From: Neoceratodus forsteri
Taxonomy: Eukaryota; Chordata; Ceratodontiformes; Ceratodontidae
Direction: 5' to 3'
DNA: 64,000 nt
NCBI GenBank assembly: GCA_016271365.2
Contig: CM057456.1
Coordinates: 887,092,001-887,156,000 of the forward strand
Shown here: positions 61,263 through 64,000 of the stretch, one piece after another
Numbering within the stretch: position 1 is the stretch's first letter
Layout: each line of letters opens with the position of its first letter
The notes under the pieces: generated by a model
What the model was told of the DNA's origin: nothing
The model's input: the letters and a program-made list of their open reading frames with translations, nothing else
Databases searched by the model: none
Position numbers and translations under genes: made by a program

Positions 61263-62520
61263 CTCCTGATCATTTCATTTTTTTTTTGTAAATTTTGTTT
61301 TACTGAAAAAAAAAAACAAGAAGAGCAGCATCACTTACTACATTTGATAGTTATACATTGAATACATGCATAAACAGTTGATATTAACAAAATGATCCTA
61401 GAATCATATAGGATTCAGGCTGATGGCTATAATGAGGCAAACATACAGGGCTCGAGTCTCAGAGGCTTTTGAATGCTACAAACCCCAGCTGCATCGAATG
61501 CATGGCATATGGGGCTTGTGACATTCCCCGGACGGCTTTCGGGATTCTTATTTCCCTAGCCCCTGGTGCATCACATGCCATGAATTAGACCAGCTTTTGC
61601 TGGTCTAACTTTGTGGACCTTTCTATGGGGTTTGTGCCAAATACTTGGTGCAAGCCACCGTAAAAAGGATAAAGTGTCACAAATGCATGCTACCTTCTAG
61701 AATCGGGCGCAAGATGCACCAGTGCAGTTGGTGCAGCACAGGGTTTGACACAGGGCTTGTGCAAGCCCTGCATTAACCTATGAGAATCGAGCTCACAGTG
61801 TTTTCAAGTCTTACATGACAGCATTCCAGGTGCAGAGTGATTGCTATAGTGGCATTGTGCATATTGGCTACACATTACCTGGATATTAACACAGTCATGA
61901 GATCTATACTGAGACTATTCCAATTTCAATGGCTCTAACAAGAGGGTCCCATATAGAGGCAAATTTACTGTATGTACAGTACTTCACTATTAGCTTTTAA
62001 TTGTATGAGCTCTACTTTAGGGCACTCACAAACAGTATTACTCCACTTTGCAATACTAGGTGGGTCCTTCCCCAGCCAGGCCTGTGCTATAGTTTTTTGC
62101 ACATTAATGAGTGCAGTGTGCCACAACTTCCTGGGACCTAGTGGTACTTGGGATTCAGGGTCTGCTCCAAGGAGTAACTGAACTGGTGTATTAGGCAGAG
62201 GGCAATAAACCACTTTCTGCTTTCTTCCATATATTTCAACCCCCAAACAACGTATTTTAGGACATGTCATGTGGATAAAATCACATTCCTCGGTTTTCTA
62301 ACTTTGGACACATTAGTGACTTGGACGGATCAAATTATGAGTATTTTTCAGTGGGTTAGATACATCCAGTTCATAAAATTAAGTTGGACTTGTCAAAGCG
62401 ATTACTTCTGGCCATATGTTTAAAATGTGCAGCTATGGCTGCCCATATTTCTTGTATAATATCAATGTCTATATCATTACTCCATTTATTCATTGTTGCT
62501 GTCATGGGTGTGGGACATTC
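61263..62520 (-). mobile_element. L1-type ORF2 C-terminus and 3' UTR
   Basis: The minus strand reads MNKWSNDIDIDIIQEIWAAI, YPHDM-like text, then MTCPKIRCLGVEIYGRKQKV, LLLGADPESQVPLGPRKLWH, TALINVQKTIAQAWLGKDPP and SIAKWSNTVCECPKVEL. This is the L1/Tx1 terminal block (W..L.....LI...W....PP....W). The 3' UTR continues left to about 61263 and is interrupted by TIR element copy 3. Confidence 0.8.
61448..61794 (-). repeat. TIR element copy 3
   Basis: Ends gggctcgagtctcag (left) and tgagaatcgagctc (right) are inverted repeats of each other. It is flanked by aca on both sides (61445-61447 and 61795-61797), a possible 3-bp target duplication. It shares tttgtgccaaatacttggtg, caagcc and agggcttgtgcaagccctgc with copies 1 and 2, in the orientation of copy 2. 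It lies inside the L1 3' UTR. Confidence 0.8.
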
Positions 62521-62534
62521 CCCCTAAAACATTG

Positions 62535-62757
62535 CCTCTGAGGCCGGGAGATCAGAGGGCTGTGGGTTCAGTTCCCACATCTGGCACTTGGGTTAATATC
62601 CCAGTACTGACACTGTAGTGCAGCATGAGAGGGGTGCTGCACTTCTGAGGTGCCGTCTTTCGAATGAGATGTTAAACCAAGGTCCCATCTGCCTAGATTG
62701 GTGGTAGTTCAAGTGGATGTTAAAGATCCCATGGCACTTATCGAAAAGAGTAGGGAA
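62535..62757 (+). mobile_element. tRNA-derived SINE with a conserved core
   Basis: A B-box-like ggttcagttcc lies near 62568. The body then carries gtgctgcacttctgaggtgc, cgtctttcgaatgagatgtt, aaaccaaggtcccatctgcc and gatcccatggcacttatcga. I recognise this body as one of the deeply conserved animal SINE domains. The Nin-type domain is my best guess for its name, but I am not certain. The copy ends where the Tx1-like LINE 3' end starts. Confidence 0.75.
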
Positions 62758-64000
62758 ATTATTTATTAAAGAAAAAGGACTGCAGTACAGAAGAAACAAA
62801 AAGCAATAATCAAATACAGAGAGGAAACAAATACATAAACAAAAAAAAGGAACATTAGACATCATATAACCAATGTACACAATTAACCCACAATTGATTG
62901 CAAGTGGTTAGACCAAGACATCCATAATCCCCATTTTTAACATTCTGTAATATAAGTCTCACATTACTAATGAATTCATCAAATAGTACAACCCTTTGCT
63001 GTGTAACCCACATGCATCTGGATTGCCAAGATAATAACGTAAAACAGAAAAAACAAGAAATAAAGTATCAGCACGGTAATGTGCCCATTCACCCCCAAAA
63101 ACACCATACATCAATGTGCGGTAGGATAAGGTAGTCAACAAAGGTTCCTTCCAATGGGATGCCAAAAGAAACCAAAAATCGCTTGCATATGGACAGTCCA
63201 AAAAGACATGAGCTTGAGTTTCCAAGACAGTAAAATATTGCGGTCTAGTACAATATCTGTCACTGAGCTGTTTATGTTTGTTATTAGCACCAACAGGCAA
63301 CCGGCCATAACTGCTCAACCAGACACTGTCCCAAACAAAGTCGGGCAGCCGAGAGCTAGAGAAAAAGGTAGTAACAACACTAACCTGTGACACAGGGCAA
63401 TCAGGAAACACTAGATTCTCCTTAAATTCTGAAAAAAACAATAAGATTATATAATCTTTTCCTACTCAAGGTTTCCAAATGAGAAATAGACAAACCCCAT
63501 TTAAACAAACATTTAAATGTTTCCAAGCCATACTGGGGAGAGCAAGGGAGTTTAGATAAACGTAACAGTTTACCATCCTTCCAAAGGGCAAACCACTAGA
63601 AAACCAAGACCTCACAAAAGGAAACCACAATTTATGACCAGGACTTAAAAGTGGACAGAAATTATAGGAGACAAACATACTAACATAAAAGGCTATCGGA
63701 TGAATTATAGCCACACCACCACCATCCCTTATACTTCTATAGGTATATCCCCATTTTATTGGGTTCAACCGACTGCCCCAAAAGGCTTTGAAAAAAATAC
63801 TAAGCAAAGATGTAAATAAAGAAAAGGGAGGTGGAAAGACATAACTAATATACAAAAAAAATAGGAACTAACAAAGACTTAATCAATAAAACCCTCTTTT
63901 TCTTTGCAATTTGCCTCCCCTTCCATCGTGCTACCAATCCATTGGCCTTGACAAGGCCTTTATTCCAATTAACAGAAGGCAAATCTCCAGAACCAAAGAT
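62758..64000 (-). pseudogene. Tx1/L1-type LINE ORF2 C-terminus (runs off window)
   Basis: From the right edge: a frameshifted RWKGRQIAKKK-like segment near 63930, then FFKAFWGSRLNPIKWGYTYR and SIRDGGGVAIIHPIAFYVSM (63855-63466), the FIWGxxxxxRxxxLxxPxxxGGLGxPxxxxY block. Then SSSRLPDFVWDSVWLSSYGR and LPVGANNKHKQLSDRYCTRP follow, then VLETQAHVFLDCPYASDFW (63441-62959), the CxRC...ETxxHxxxxCPxxxxFW block. The 3' UTR ends near 62760 with an aataaat-type end. The RT palm lies beyond the window. Confidence 0.82.

Noticed and set aside
1..64000. Host protein-coding gene
   Set aside because: Every open stretch with recognisable motifs is of transposon origin. The other ORFs are short, low-complexity or shadows. 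I saw no exon-like conserved domain outside TE families.
1..64000. CRISPR arrays, operons, bacterial ribosome binding sites
   Set aside because: No regularly spaced direct repeats; the TE content is that of a vertebrate.

Overview
This window reads as intergenic or intronic DNA from a large, repeat-rich vertebrate genome. I found no convincing host exon, tRNA, rRNA, CRISPR array or bacterial-style operon. Almost every coding signal is a decayed transposable element: CR1, L2, Rex1-like, Vingi/Jockey-group-like, L1 and Tx1-type non-LTR retrotransposons, one mag-type gypsy LTR element, two DIRS/Ngaro-type gag remnants, and one Crypton-type (DUF3504) tyrosine-recombinase remnant. SINEs, TIR elements and palindromic repeats lie among them. 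This mixture, with octamer-tailed CR1 elements dominant, suggests an amphibian (a caecilian would fit) or a lungfish. That assignment is inference, because no species-diagnostic gene is present.

Layout. 1-5.5 kb: L2 and CR1 fragments, then an AT-rich CR1-like ORF2 with an unbroken 452-codon reverse transcriptase (RT) stretch. 5.5-11 kb: a small inverted CR1 insertion, then two same-strand (minus) CR1 elements that still show ORF1 esterase domains. 11.3-14.5 kb: an internally deleted plus-strand CR1. 14.5-24.9 kb: one Vingi-like LINE cut into at least five pieces by two TIR elements, an L2 that itself carries a Rex1-like element, and a CR1+L2 block. The L2 insertion is flanked by a visible target-site duplication (TSD). 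24.9-34.7 kb: a minus-strand L2 with a 2A-like motif, then a gypsy element (gag, protease, RT, RNase H, integrase in order) split by three insertions. 35-43 kb: an L1 ORF1 fragment, a full-length GC-rich SINE, a DIRS gag, a Crypton-like recombinase and a third SINE copy. 43.7-45.3 kb: two paired palindromic elements plus a third partial copy. 46.7-50.7 kb: the best-preserved L2, with GDIELNPGP. 50.9-55.1 kb: an L1 interrupted by CR1 pieces. 56.6-61.1 kb: another L1, carrying the second full-length SINE. 61.2-64 kb: L1 and Tx1-type ends with a conserved-core SINE.

How the parts work together. The autonomous LINEs would have supplied endonuclease (EN) and RT. The GC-rich SINE has a poly(A) tail and long TSDs, which points to mobilisation by the local L1-type machinery. 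The most interesting candidates are this roughly 555-bp promoter-like SINE (two full-length copies and one old copy) and the paired-palindrome family, whose loop sequence is conserved between copies. Every RT ORF seen carries frameshifts, stops or catalytic-motif damage somewhere, so I regard none as active.
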